Source of the DNA: Thalassovita sp.
GTDB taxonomy: Bacteria > Bacteroidota > Bacteroidia > Cytophagales > Flammeovirgaceae
DNA length: 35,016 nt
Direction of reading: 5' to 3'
NCBI GenBank assembly: GCA_002729595.1
Contig: PBYL01000251.1
Location: 1 to 35,016 of the forward strand
Shown: one piece after another, positions 1 to 8,199 of the stretch
Layout of the letters: each line of letters starts with the position of its first letter
Numbering within the stretch: the stretch's first letter is position 1
The notes under the pieces: model-generated
The model's database searches: none
Seen by the model: the letters and a program-made list of their open reading frames with translations, nothing else
Told to the model about the DNA's origin: nothing
Position numbers and translations under genes: made by a program

Positions 1-1013
1 TAGTGTCGATGAATGTGTATTCTAATTTATTTGAAGATCCAGAAAAAGCTTCTCAAAGGGTATTAATGTTAAGAGAAGAGTTAGCAAAGGAAGAAGCGAT
101 TGAAAGTGTATCTTTAAGCCAGAATATGCCGGGTAAATACTGGGATTCTTATAACTGGTATGCAAATAGTGATTCGATGGGGCCAGAAGGTATCCAGCTC
201 AAACAAGTTGTAGTAGATAAGAATTACTTCGATTTATTAGACATTAAAATAGCTCACGGTAGAAATTTTTCAGATTCCATCAAATCTGATGAAACGGCTA
301 TCATTATTAATGAATCAGCTTTTGAGAAATTAGGATGGAAAGACCTCAACGATAAATACTTATCTGAAGGTGGAGACAATCAGAAATATCCGGTAGTAGG
401 AGTGGTAGAAGATTACCATTATCGCTCGCTCAAAGAATCTATCGAACCACTAATACATTATTATAGTCCGAAGAGTACCAGTAAGCTTCTGGTAAAACTG
501 AAAGCCGGCAGAATAGGAGATGGCTTGCAAATTTTAGAAGATTCTTGGGCATCTTTAGGTGCATACGAGCCTTTTGAATATGTATTTGTTGATGAAGAAT
601 TTAACGAATTATATAAAACCCAAGACCGTTTAGAGATGACAGCAACTGTGTTTTCTGGCATTGCAGTGATATTGGCGCTTTTAGGTTTGTTTAGTATTAC
701 CTCTTTTATGCTTCAAAAGAGAAAGAAAGAAGTTGGGGTGAGAAAAGTATTGGGTGCTACTTTCATGGAAATCATATTATTGCTCTCAAAAAGGTTTGCC
801 CTATTAGTTGTGTTGGCTTTCGCTTTAGCTGTGCCAGTAATTTACTTAATGGCCAATGAGTTTTTATCTGAGTTTACTTACAAAATGGAGTTAACGCCTG
901 TAATTTTTATTCTTTCGGGTATTGGAGTGCTTTTTTTATCGATGCTAATTGTTGGTTGGCAATCGGTTAATGCAGCCCACAATAACCCTATAGAATCTTT
1001 AAAAAGTGAGTAG
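1..1013 (+). CDS. FtsX-type ABC transporter permease, C-terminal part (5' end outside window)
   Basis: This is the last 336 or so residues of a MacB/FtsX-type inner-membrane permease. The reading frame is open to the left edge, so the true start lies outside the window and the GTG at 3 is not a credible start. Seen: a periplasmic MacB_PCD-like segment (about residues 1-210), then three hydrophobic segments near 217-237, 258-285 and 299-321. The FtsX signature QKRKKEVGVRKVLGA lies at 238-252 and the tail is NNPIESLKSE. The C-terminus closely resembles that of the complete permease at 16305-19022 (RTKEIAVRKVLGA ... NKPIDYLKSE), so the two are paralogues. Family members of about 800 residues carry two such halves and work with a separate ATPase, exporting or mechanically signalling; the substrate cannot be told. 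No ATPase gene is visible here. Confidence 0.9.
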   Translation, partial: VSMNVYSNLFEDPEKASQRVLMLREELAKEEAIESVSLSQNMPGKYWDSYNWYANSDSMGPEGIQLKQVVVDKNYFDLLDIKIAHGRNFSDSIKSDETAIIINESAFEKLGWKDLNDKYLSEGGDNQKYPVVGVVEDYHYRSLKESIEPLIHYYSPKSTSKLLVKLKAGRIGDGLQILEDSWASLGAYEPFEYVFVDEEFNELYKTQDRLEMTATVFSGIAVILALLGLFSITSFMLQKRKKEVGVRKVLGATFMEIILLLSKRFALLVVLAFALAVPVIYLMANEFLSEFTYKMELTPVIFILSGIGVLFLSMLIVGWQSVNAAHNNPIESLKSE

Positions 1014-1037
1014 CAATATTTTTCGAAAAATTTTTGA

Positions 1038-1063
1038 AGCCAGATAATTTATCTGGCTTTTTT
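1038..1063 (+). terminator. Intrinsic terminator after the permease gene
   Basis: The arms AGCCAGAT (1038-1045) and ATCTGGCT (1051-1058) form an 8-bp stem around AATTT and are followed directly by a T-run to 1063. It begins 25 bases after the permease stop codon. Confidence 0.85.
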
Positions 1064-1120
1064 GCTAAACATTAATTCTCAAATTTCGATTAATAGTATG
1101 AACCGATAAACCTTGATACT

Positions 1121-1453
1121 ATGAGAATGCTGTTTAGATCGATATTAATAATAAGCTTGGGAATGTTTGCTATTGCAGCTTGCCAACCGAACACAAATAG
1201 ACCTGTAGAAACCGTGAACGAAGATGAGTTTATTACTGGTAAAGTAAAAGAAGTGAAAAATGGGAAGGATGGGTATACAGCGAAATTGCTTACAAAAAGC
1301 GATGATGTTTATTATGCGACTATAAGTATTCCTAATTTAAATTCGAATGCATTTCAATATAAAATTCTCGAAGTAGGAGACAAGGTCTCAGTAAAAGGAG
1401 AGATTTGGGAAAATGGCGGTCAAAAATATATAACCGTTAGAGAAATAAAATGA
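1121..1453 (+). CDS. Small lipoprotein, OB-fold-like
   Basis: A 110-residue protein. Residues 1-20 form a lipoprotein signal peptide ending in the lipobox IAAC, with C21 as the lipidated residue, so it is probably anchored in a membrane facing the periplasm. The mature part is short, charged and predicted mainly beta. The order TGKVKEVKNGK ... VGDKVSVKGEIWENGG ... ITVREIK resembles small bacterial OB-fold proteins that bind ligands or nucleic acid; this resemblance is an inference from pattern only. ATG at 1121 is chosen because it gives the full signal peptide; an ATG two codons later would also work. It stands alone between two terminators, so it is probably its own transcription unit. Function unknown. 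Confidence 0.7.
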   Translation: MRMLFRSILIISLGMFAIAACQPNTNRPVETVNEDEFITGKVKEVKNGKDGYTAKLLTKSDDVYYATISIPNLNSNAFQYKILEVGDKVSVKGEIWENGGQKYITVREIK

Positions 1454-1457
1454 TAGA

Positions 1458-1498
1458 AAATCCGAAAAGTAATAGTTCTAGCTTTTCGGATTTTTTTT
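1458..1498. terminator. Bidirectional terminator between convergent genes
   Basis: AAATCCGAAAAG (1458-1469) and CTTTTCGGATTT (1482-1493) form a perfect 12-bp stem. A T-run follows on the plus strand (to 1498) and an A-rich flank gives Ts on the minus strand. It serves both the lipoprotein gene ending at 1453 and the kinase gene ending at 1497, whose stop codon lies inside the T-run. Confidence 0.85.
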
Positions 1499-4400
1499 AT
1501 TTAATAGCATTCAAAACTTCGTCTATCTTAATATTAATCTCTTCTAAACCTGCTAAGAAATAAGGCCTATCTTCTTGATGATCTTTTAACTTTTCTCTAA
1601 AGTTTCTAATAGTGGTTTTTAACTCTTCCAAAGAGAATAGCTCTAGAGATGTTTGAAACCAATGCACCGCAAAAGACACCTTATCTTCTGATAGATTTTC
1701 AATTGCTTCTGTCATTAATTTTCTAAACTCTTCGGCATCAGATTTTAATTGTGTGATAATGGCTGTTTTAAAGGTTTCGTTGCCATCAGCCATTTCTTCT
1801 AGTTTATCAAAAGAGATAATATTCTCATTTTTTACAATTGGCAGACTGCTTTCTATCTGGCTAGCAGTTAGTTCATGTTCTGTAATTACAGATTCATTAG
1901 AACTAGTTGATGAATAAGAAGTCTTTCTGCTCAGCCTTTTAATTTTTGAATACAGCTCATTCGGGTTAAATGGCTTAGTTACATACTCATTAAAACCAGT
2001 TTGCACTACTTTTTCCTTCACCTTAATCATTACTGAGGCTGTAAGTGCGATTATAGGCATCGTATTGATGTTTTCGTTTGGATGTTGCCTAATTCTTTTG
2101 GTGGCTTCGTACCCGTCCATTTCAGGCATTTGCAAATCCATTAAAATAATATCAAACTCCTCTTCCTCAATTTTTTCTAATGCAATTAGACCGTTATCAG
2201 CAAAGGTGATTTTGGTATTCCACTTACCTAAAAACTCACTTGCAACTAACTGATTAACAGCATTATCTTCAACAACTAAAATTCTTATTCCCCCTAAGTC
2301 TTTTTCTTCGTGAGTAAATACCAAAGAGCTTCTATGGCTAGTTTGAGTATTCTGGGCTTTTTTGAATCTAAGCGTAAAACTAAACTTACTGCCCTTGCCT
2401 TCTTCGCTTTCTACATAAACTTCGCTGCCTTGTAACTCAACTAGGTTTTTCACAATAGATAAACCAAGACCTGAGCCGCCAAACTTTCTGGTAATTTCTC
2501 CATTTGCCTGAGAGAATCGCTCAAAAATCATTTCCATTTTGTGTTTTGGAATTCCGATTCCAGAGTCTTCAATGGTGAAGTTGATATCCATATTGGTATC
2601 AGTTTCACTTAATACTTCAACTTCTACAGAGACAAAACCTTCTTCGGTGAATTTTAAAGCATTTCCCACCAAGTTGATTAATATTTGGCTTAATCTAGTT
2701 GGGTCGCCTAATACGATAGATGGAATGTCATTATCATATTTGATCTTTAGCTTAATATTCTTCTCCTCCGCTTTTAATTTGAGCGCGTGCTTAATTCCGT
2801 TGAGTAGTTCGAATAGATCAAAATCAATTTCTTCGAAAGAGATCATTCCAGACTCAATTTTATTGATATCCAGAATGTCATTTATAAGTGAGAGCAAGTT
2901 TTCAGCAGAGAACTTAAGGGTTTTAATTTTTTCGACCTGATGTTTTTGTGGATTATCTTGCATAAGCAAATGAGACATGCCAATTACAGCATTCATTGGT
3001 GTTCTAATCTCGTGGCTCATGGTAGATAGAAACTGTTCTTTAGCAATAGATGCTTCTTCTGCTTTTTTCTTAGCTTCGATAAGTTTTTCCTCGTTTTGTA
3101 ATCTTCCAAAAGTAGATCCAGTCCAGTTTGCCAGCATTTTTATAAACTGAATATCGTATTTAGAAAAACCATCCAATTTAGGACTAGGAGACGAAAAATT
3201 GATAGTCCCAAAGAGTTTCCCATTTACATAAATAGGTGAGCTGATATAAGATTCTAGTTTGAAAGCTTCGTAGCAAGGATGCGAAGAATATTTAGAGTTT
3301 TTTACATAAGATATTGCTAGCGTATTGTTTGTTTTTATTACAATGCTACAAAAGGTTTGTCCTACAGGAAATACTGTTCCGGGTTCAATAGCGAAATTTG
3401 GATCATCTGAATGGAAGTAGATTACCTCATAATTTTCTTCATTTATTTTACTTATAATCCCTAATGGTAGCTGGAAATAATCACAAACTTTCTCTAAAGC
3501 GATTTGAATTTGTTCATCAAAGCTCAAATCAATATTGGAAGCTATTTCATTTAAAGACTCTAATCCCCTTTGGTAATAATGCGTATCGTTTTCAATCTTT
3601 TTACGCTCTGTTATATCTTGAATTGAACCGCGGATAAAAATATCATCATCTTCAACAAAAAATCTACCTGCTATTTCAACATGTTTTAATTCTCCGCTTG
3701 TAGTAAAAATAGAATGCTCAAATCTATCTATATTTAATTGGCTGCTTTTATACTCTTCAATTTTGCTATAATCAACATTGCCTATTCTGTCTCCTACAAT
3801 TTTTTTAGATTCGGCAGGGAGTAATTCTAATACTTTACTTATCGTAATTTTTTCACCAATCGGTACTTCGTATATTCTATAGGTTTCGTCAGACCACTCA
3901 ATTTCTCCAGATTTTACATTTAAGCTCCAAGTACCAAAATTGGTAATTTTTCCAGCTTCATTAAATACATGCATTCTTTCCTCCGCTTTTTGAAGAATGC
4001 TATCGTATTTATCTATTTTGCCTTTAAAATCCGCTTGCTCTTTTTCTAATTCTAATATTTTGATGGTGCTCTCAGTAATATCAGTATTACAGCCAATCAT
4101 TCTTAAAGGACAACCTTTTTCATCTTTACTGATAATTTTTCCTTTACAATAAAGCCACTTAATAGAGCCATCTTTACAAAAGAATCGAGCTATACATGAG
4201 AATGGCACTTTTTCTCCACTTACTACATGTTCTTCAAAAGCTTTAGAAAGTTTGGAGTGGTCTTCTGGATGAATAATTTCTCTAAGATCGGAGGTTTTGT
4301 TGGGTAAATCTCCTTTTTTATAACCTAATTGGGCTAAGTAAGAATCACTTAAAGTGATAACATCATCTTTAAAACTCCAATCCCAAAATCCGGCATTTGT

Positions 4401-4514
4401 ATTTTCAAGAATAGTATCAATAATCAGTTCCTGTTCCACGGATTTCTCCATCAGTTCCTGAATGTGTTTTTCTGTTGATTTATTGGTTTTATTAGCTTCG
4501 CTCATCTTTTCCAT
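1497..4514 (-). CDS. Hybrid sensor histidine kinase (PAS-PAS-GAF-HisKA-HATPase-REC-Hpt-like)
   Basis: A 1005-residue soluble kinase; no signal peptide or membrane segment is visible, so it should sense a cytoplasmic signal. Domains in order: PAS (about 30-150, ending in NTDITEST), a short coiled stretch, PAS (about 185-305, ending in GSIQDITERKK), GAF (about 315-470), HisKA with phospho-acceptor H501 in SHEIRTPMN, HATPase with N618, DSGIGIP (650-656) and GGSGLGLS (679-686), then a receiver domain with E749/D750, phospho-acceptor D793 in LMDLQMPEMD and K847 in TKPF. The last 100 residues look like a divergent Hpt domain: H951 sits in HWFQTS, where the usual motif is HxLKGxS. No response regulator or other partner gene is adjacent. 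Output is probably through phosphotransfer to an unlinked protein. The ATG at 4514 is used; a second ATG lies three codons later. Confidence 0.93.
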   Translation of the reverse strand: MEKMSEANKTNKSTEKHIQELMEKSVEQELIIDTILENTNAGFWDWSFKDDVITLSDSYLAQLGYKKGDLPNKTSDLREIIHPEDHSKLSKAFEEHVVSGEKVPFSCIARFFCKDGSIKWLYCKGKIISKDEKGCPLRMIGCNTDITESTIKILELEKEQADFKGKIDKYDSILQKAEERMHVFNEAGKITNFGTWSLNVKSGEIEWSDETYRIYEVPIGEKITISKVLELLPAESKKIVGDRIGNVDYSKIEEYKSSQLNIDRFEHSIFTTSGELKHVEIAGRFFVEDDDIFIRGSIQDITERKKIENDTHYYQRGLESLNEIASNIDLSFDEQIQIALEKVCDYFQLPLGIISKINEENYEVIYFHSDDPNFAIEPGTVFPVGQTFCSIVIKTNNTLAISYVKNSKYSSHPCYEAFKLESYISSPIYVNGKLFGTINFSSPSPKLDGFSKYDIQFIKMLANWTGSTFGRLQNEEKLIEAKKKAEEASIAKEQFLSTMSHEIRTPMNAVIGMSHLLMQDNPQKHQVEKIKTLKFSAENLLSLINDILDINKIESGMISFEEIDFDLFELLNGIKHALKLKAEEKNIKLKIKYDNDIPSIVLGDPTRLSQILINLVGNALKFTEEGFVSVEVEVLSETDTNMDINFTIEDSGIGIPKHKMEMIFERFSQANGEITRKFGGSGLGLSIVKNLVELQGSEVYVESEEGKGSKFSFTLRFKKAQNTQTSHRSSLVFTHEEKDLGGIRILVVEDNAVNQLVASEFLGKWNTKITFADNGLIALEKIEEEEFDIILMDLQMPEMDGYEATKRIRQHPNENINTMPIIALTASVMIKVKEKVVQTGFNEYVTKPFNPNELYSKIKRLSRKTSYSSTSSNESVITEHELTASQIESSLPIVKNENIISFDKLEEMADGNETFKTAIITQLKSDAEEFRKLMTEAIENLSEDKVSFAVHWFQTSLELFSLEELKTTIRNFREKLKDHQEDRPYFLAGLEEINIKIDEVLNAIK

Positions 4515-4929
4515 AGAGTAAAATTCTATTCTAAGCTCTGTTTTATTAAAAAACGGAAATGAGAATTGTACATTATTAAGTTTGATGCTTAACTAAAGCT
4601 TATTTAAGATATAAAATGGATTTTATTTATACAATGGCTAGTGTGCTTTGCTTATAAATAATAAATATTAGCTAGTAAATAGATGCCATTAAATAGTACT
4701 TTATAAGTAAAGATTAATTAAAATGATGGAATTTTAGCGAATAATTATAATGTATAGCAGAATTTTATTTTAGCATATTTAGCTAATGCCAACTTATATA
4801 TAATTGCACTAATTTAATAATAGTATTGTACTGATATTTTTGAGAGTAGGGAATAGAGAATAGTTTAAAAAAAACAAGCAGAGGTATAAACCCCTGCCTG
4901 AGTTGATTTTTTAATGATTGGATTTAAAT
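4515..4929. other. Non-coding gap between kinase and GH2 gene
   Basis: AT-rich stretch upstream of the kinase start and downstream of the GH2 stop. It should hold the kinase promoter, but I find no TAnnTTTG box on the minus strand. Apart from the GH2 terminator at 4867-4900, the only structure is a weak inverted repeat AATGGC (4633-4638)/GCCATT (4685-4690). No credible small gene is seen. Confidence 0.5.
4867..4900 (-). terminator. Intrinsic terminator of the GH2 gene
   Basis: Read on the minus strand, CAGGCAGGGGT pairs with ACCTCTGCTTG (11 bp including two G-T pairs) around a four-base loop (plus 4875-4885 and 4890-4900). It is followed by eight Ts (plus 4867-4874). It lies about 30 bases past the GH2 stop codon. 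Confidence 0.85.
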
Positions 4930-7758
4930 TTATTTGATACTATTAACTTGTATTTTTAATTCGCCACTTTCAAGTTCAGGAGAAGAGGCTTTTAGAGTAA
5001 TTACTCCGTTTTCGTTTCCTTTAGTCTGTATGATTACTTGTGCTAGTCCATTAAACAATTTGCGTTTCCATTGCTTTGCTGGCGTATATACCTGAATACT
5101 GCCCGGTTGTTGGTTTGGAATATCCCACTCGTGTTTCTTTTTGAGTGGAGTACCAATAACTACAAATGTATTTTTACCATTCTTTAAGTGAGTTTTTGTA
5201 AGTTCAATTTCTGAGCGATTGCTCGCATCAGAAACTTTCTCAGCGATCAATTTACCATTGAGATATACTGCTTGCGAATTTGCAATATTTTGATAAAACC
5301 ACTTGATAGAAGCATCATCACCAATTGCATCTGAAACTTCAAAAGAGCCAGTAAATATTTTCAATCCACTGGTGTCTTTGCTAAGTACTTCAGTAGAAAT
5401 AGAAGGTATTAATTTATCGAGTTCTTTCTTACTTAGAGGGAGTTGTTCTACTGGGTTTAGCCCGATTACATGGTAATCTGGAACGAATGTTTCTTTTTCT
5501 AATGAGGTTGGATCACCATTACCCACACCAATTATTTTACCCGGTCCATCAATAGTAAAGTTAATCTCTGTATCTGCTGTAGGAATAGCATTTCCTTTTT
5601 TATCGAGCACTTCTACAGTTACCACAGCTACATCGTGATTATCAGCAGCTAAATTCAATTTGTTTGCAGATAATGTAATCTGTTCAGGGGTTCCAGTGGT
5701 TTTACGAACTTCAGTAAGCACCTTTTTACCATTTTTGTAGCCAACAGCTTTTACTGTTCCTGCTAGGTAAGGAACTTTCCACTCAAGATGGCCATTTTTC
5801 TCCATCTTTTTCTTACCTAACTTTTTGCCATTGAGAGAGAGTTCAACTTCATCGCAATTGCTATAAACCCAAACATCAATCATTTGGCCTTCTTTAACAT
5901 CCCAATTCCAATGTGGTAAAATATGTAGCACAGGTTCATCTTGCCACCAAGATTTTAAGTAATAGACATTGTCTTTAGGGAAGCCGCATAAATCCATCAT
6001 GCCAAAGTAAGAGGTAACAGATGGCCATGCATAAGGAGTTGGTTCACCACGATAATCAAAGCCTGTCCAAATGAACATACCTGCCAGGTAATCTCTTTCG
6101 TCGTAATATGTCCAACCACCTTCTATAGAATACCAATTTTCGCGAGGAGGTTGATCGTAAGCTGCTGCATAATGCTTGGTATCATCAGTGATATATTCAC
6201 CTCTGGTTGCATAGGTTGAGCCCTCTTCTGTTCCCATACTTGGCTGATTAGGGAATTTTTTATGTTGCTCATCGGTGTTTCCATGCGGTAAGTAATTGTA
6301 ACCCATAGTTTCAATCACAGTAGAAATACCGTATCCCCAGCCACCGCTAATGGCAGCATTTACAGGTCTAGTTGTATCAAGGGTTTTTACATAGTTTTGC
6401 ATGGTTTGTGCAATCTTTGCCCCTTTTTCATTGCCCTCAATTGTCCACTCTTCATTACCTATAGACCATATAATTACAGATGGGTGATTTCTATCGCGAT
6501 GAATTAATCTTTCAACTTCTTTTAATATATGTGCATTTGTGCCCATCAAACGATTTTCGTCGATAACCACCATACCTAAGCTATCGCAAATATCCAACAA
6601 ACCGGGAGTAGGAGGGTTGTGCGAACTTCTATAAGCATTTGAGCCAAAAGACTTTAATTGCTTAACCCTATAAACTAATAACTCATCTGGAATGGCCACA
6701 CCTACACCGGCGTGGTCTTGGTGGTTGTTCGTACCTTTAAGTTTTAGATGCTTTCCATTGAGGAAAAACCCTTTATCAGCATCAAAATGGATGGTGCGTA
6801 TACCAAAGGTGGTTGCATACTCATCTATCACTTTTCCATCAGCTATTACTTCAGTAATTAGCTTGTGGAGGTAAGGGTCTTCTATCGACCATAAATGTGG
6901 ATTAGAAACACTTAATTCTGCATCATATTTTCCTTCTAACATTGGAGCAAGTGTGCCTCCTTTAGTTTCAATTACAGCTAATTCTTCTCCATTTGCATTT
7001 AGTACTTTATGCTTAAAACTAAATGTCTTAGTTTCTTTTGCTTGGTTAATTATTTCGGCACTTACTTTAATTGTAGTTTTATCTTCTGCAACTTCAGTTC
7101 TTACAAAAGTACCATCTTTAGCAATGTGCAATGGATTGGTTTTTCTCAACCAAACATGTCTGTAAATTCCTCCACCTTCGTAATACCAACCTTCTTCTAT
7201 ACTCACATCAGCTCTTACAGCTATTACATTTTCTCCACCATAGTTGAGTAACTCAGTAATATTATGGCTAAAACTCTGGTAACCACTAGGTTCGTTGCCT
7301 AAGTAAAATCCATTTACCCAAACTTTTGCATCTCTAGAAACACCTTCAAAATCTATAAAAAACTGTTTGCCTTCATCAGCTTTATCAACAGAAAAGCTCT
7401 TGCGATACCAACCAACACTTACATTTGGGAAGTTTCTACCAACTGCTTTGTAACCGTGGCTATGGCTTCCTAAAGAATCGAATGGCTGCTCTACCACCCA
7501 ATCGTGCGGTAGGTCTAGTTTTCTCCAAGATCTGTCGTCAAAATCTAAGGCTGAGGCTCCATCTCCATAACCGGCTTTTGCGAGGTAAGTAAAGTAACTG
7601 GTTCCGGTATTAAAATCTTTACTTAGGTCTGAGGGGTGGCCAAAGGCAAATTTCCAATTGGAATCGAATAGTATTTTTTCTCTGTGTTGATTTTGAGCAT
7701 TGGCTACTTCAAAAATCAAAGGTAGCAGTATAATGATACCTGCAAAAATTCTCTTCAT
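4930..7758 (-). CDS. Secreted glycoside hydrolase family 2 (beta-galactosidase-like)
   Basis: A 942-residue exported enzyme; signal peptide about 1-21 (MKRIFAGIIILLPLIFEVANA). Seen in order: a jelly-roll sugar-binding domain (about 30-205, with DLPHDW at 82-87 and the GWYRKSF strand), an immunoglobulin-like domain (about 210-320), and a (beta/alpha)8 barrel (about 325-600). Barrel motifs are FNG-like FLNGKHLKLKGTNNHQDH, RSSHNPP (377-383) and WSIGNEEW (431-438) with N435 and acid/base E436. E511 in MGTEEGS is the likely nucleophile, by analogy with GSETAS in related enzymes. C-terminal beta domains follow, including one of the type seen after the barrel in Bacteroidota GH2 proteins (about 690-755). 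It should cleave a non-reducing beta-linked sugar in the periplasm or outside; galactose versus glucuronic acid or mannose cannot be settled by eye. Divergent from the GtaA-like gene. Confidence 0.92.
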   Translation of the reverse strand: MKRIFAGIIILLPLIFEVANAQNQHREKILFDSNWKFAFGHPSDLSKDFNTGTSYFTYLAKAGYGDGASALDFDDRSWRKLDLPHDWVVEQPFDSLGSHSHGYKAVGRNFPNVSVGWYRKSFSVDKADEGKQFFIDFEGVSRDAKVWVNGFYLGNEPSGYQSFSHNITELLNYGGENVIAVRADVSIEEGWYYEGGGIYRHVWLRKTNPLHIAKDGTFVRTEVAEDKTTIKVSAEIINQAKETKTFSFKHKVLNANGEELAVIETKGGTLAPMLEGKYDAELSVSNPHLWSIEDPYLHKLITEVIADGKVIDEYATTFGIRTIHFDADKGFFLNGKHLKLKGTNNHQDHAGVGVAIPDELLVYRVKQLKSFGSNAYRSSHNPPTPGLLDICDSLGMVVIDENRLMGTNAHILKEVERLIHRDRNHPSVIIWSIGNEEWTIEGNEKGAKIAQTMQNYVKTLDTTRPVNAAISGGWGYGISTVIETMGYNYLPHGNTDEQHKKFPNQPSMGTEEGSTYATRGEYITDDTKHYAAAYDQPPRENWYSIEGGWTYYDERDYLAGMFIWTGFDYRGEPTPYAWPSVTSYFGMMDLCGFPKDNVYYLKSWWQDEPVLHILPHWNWDVKEGQMIDVWVYSNCDEVELSLNGKKLGKKKMEKNGHLEWKVPYLAGTVKAVGYKNGKKVLTEVRKTTGTPEQITLSANKLNLAADNHDVAVVTVEVLDKKGNAIPTADTEINFTIDGPGKIIGVGNGDPTSLEKETFVPDYHVIGLNPVEQLPLSKKELDKLIPSISTEVLSKDTSGLKIFTGSFEVSDAIGDDASIKWFYQNIANSQAVYLNGKLIAEKVSDASNRSEIELTKTHLKNGKNTFVVIGTPLKKKHEWDIPNQQPGSIQVYTPAKQWKRKLFNGLAQVIIQTKGNENGVITLKASSPELESGELKIQVNSIK

Positions 7759-8199
7759 GTCTCACATTTTTAAATAAATATCCCTTCCCGCTTGAGAAGA
7801 TTTCTTTAGGTAAATTTATATTACAGAAATTGTGTAAACCAGAATAAACACGCTCAGGAAACATTTCAACACTATCTATTAACAGAATGAACATTCCCAC
7901 CTAAAATTCTTCTAATTTTTTATTACTGGATTTATTGGAAAAAAAGCTTTTTAAGGGCTAATATTGAGATATGGTTTACTATGAAAATATGGATTTACAC
8001 TTTGCTAAAACACTGCCTCATAACAGTGTATACGCATTTAGTAATTCCTATTCTTTTCATCAGTATGTCATGAAATATACAGCTAATTTATCCTGCAAGG
8101 GCAGGAATACCTACTATTATTATCATCTATTATTTTACAAACGCGATCTCCGAAAAACTGCTAAAAACGGCGATTCGGATGCAAAAAAAACAAACACTT
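7759..8199. other. Divergent intergenic region between two secreted enzymes
   Basis: 441 bases that should hold promoters for both the GH2 gene (-) and the GtaA-like gene (+). I find no convincing TAnnTTTG box for either. Structures seen: a short palindrome GAATG-AA-CATTC (7885-7896); a hairpin TCCTGC (8091-8096)/GCAGGA (8101-8106) with a four-base loop; and an imperfect hairpin CGATCTCCG (8144-8152)/CGGCGATTCG (8168-8177) just before the + gene. The last two would lie in the leader RNA of the + gene. The 102-codon frame from 7971 is unlikely to be a gene. Confidence 0.5.

Noticed and set aside
2539-2940. 133-codon plus-strand frame inside the kinase gene
   Set aside because: It is antisense to the conserved HisKA/HATPase region; Ser/Leu-rich shadow frame.
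4633-4690. Inverted repeat AATGGC/GCCATT upstream of the kinase gene
   Set aside because: Six-base arms with a loop of about 46 bases can arise by chance.
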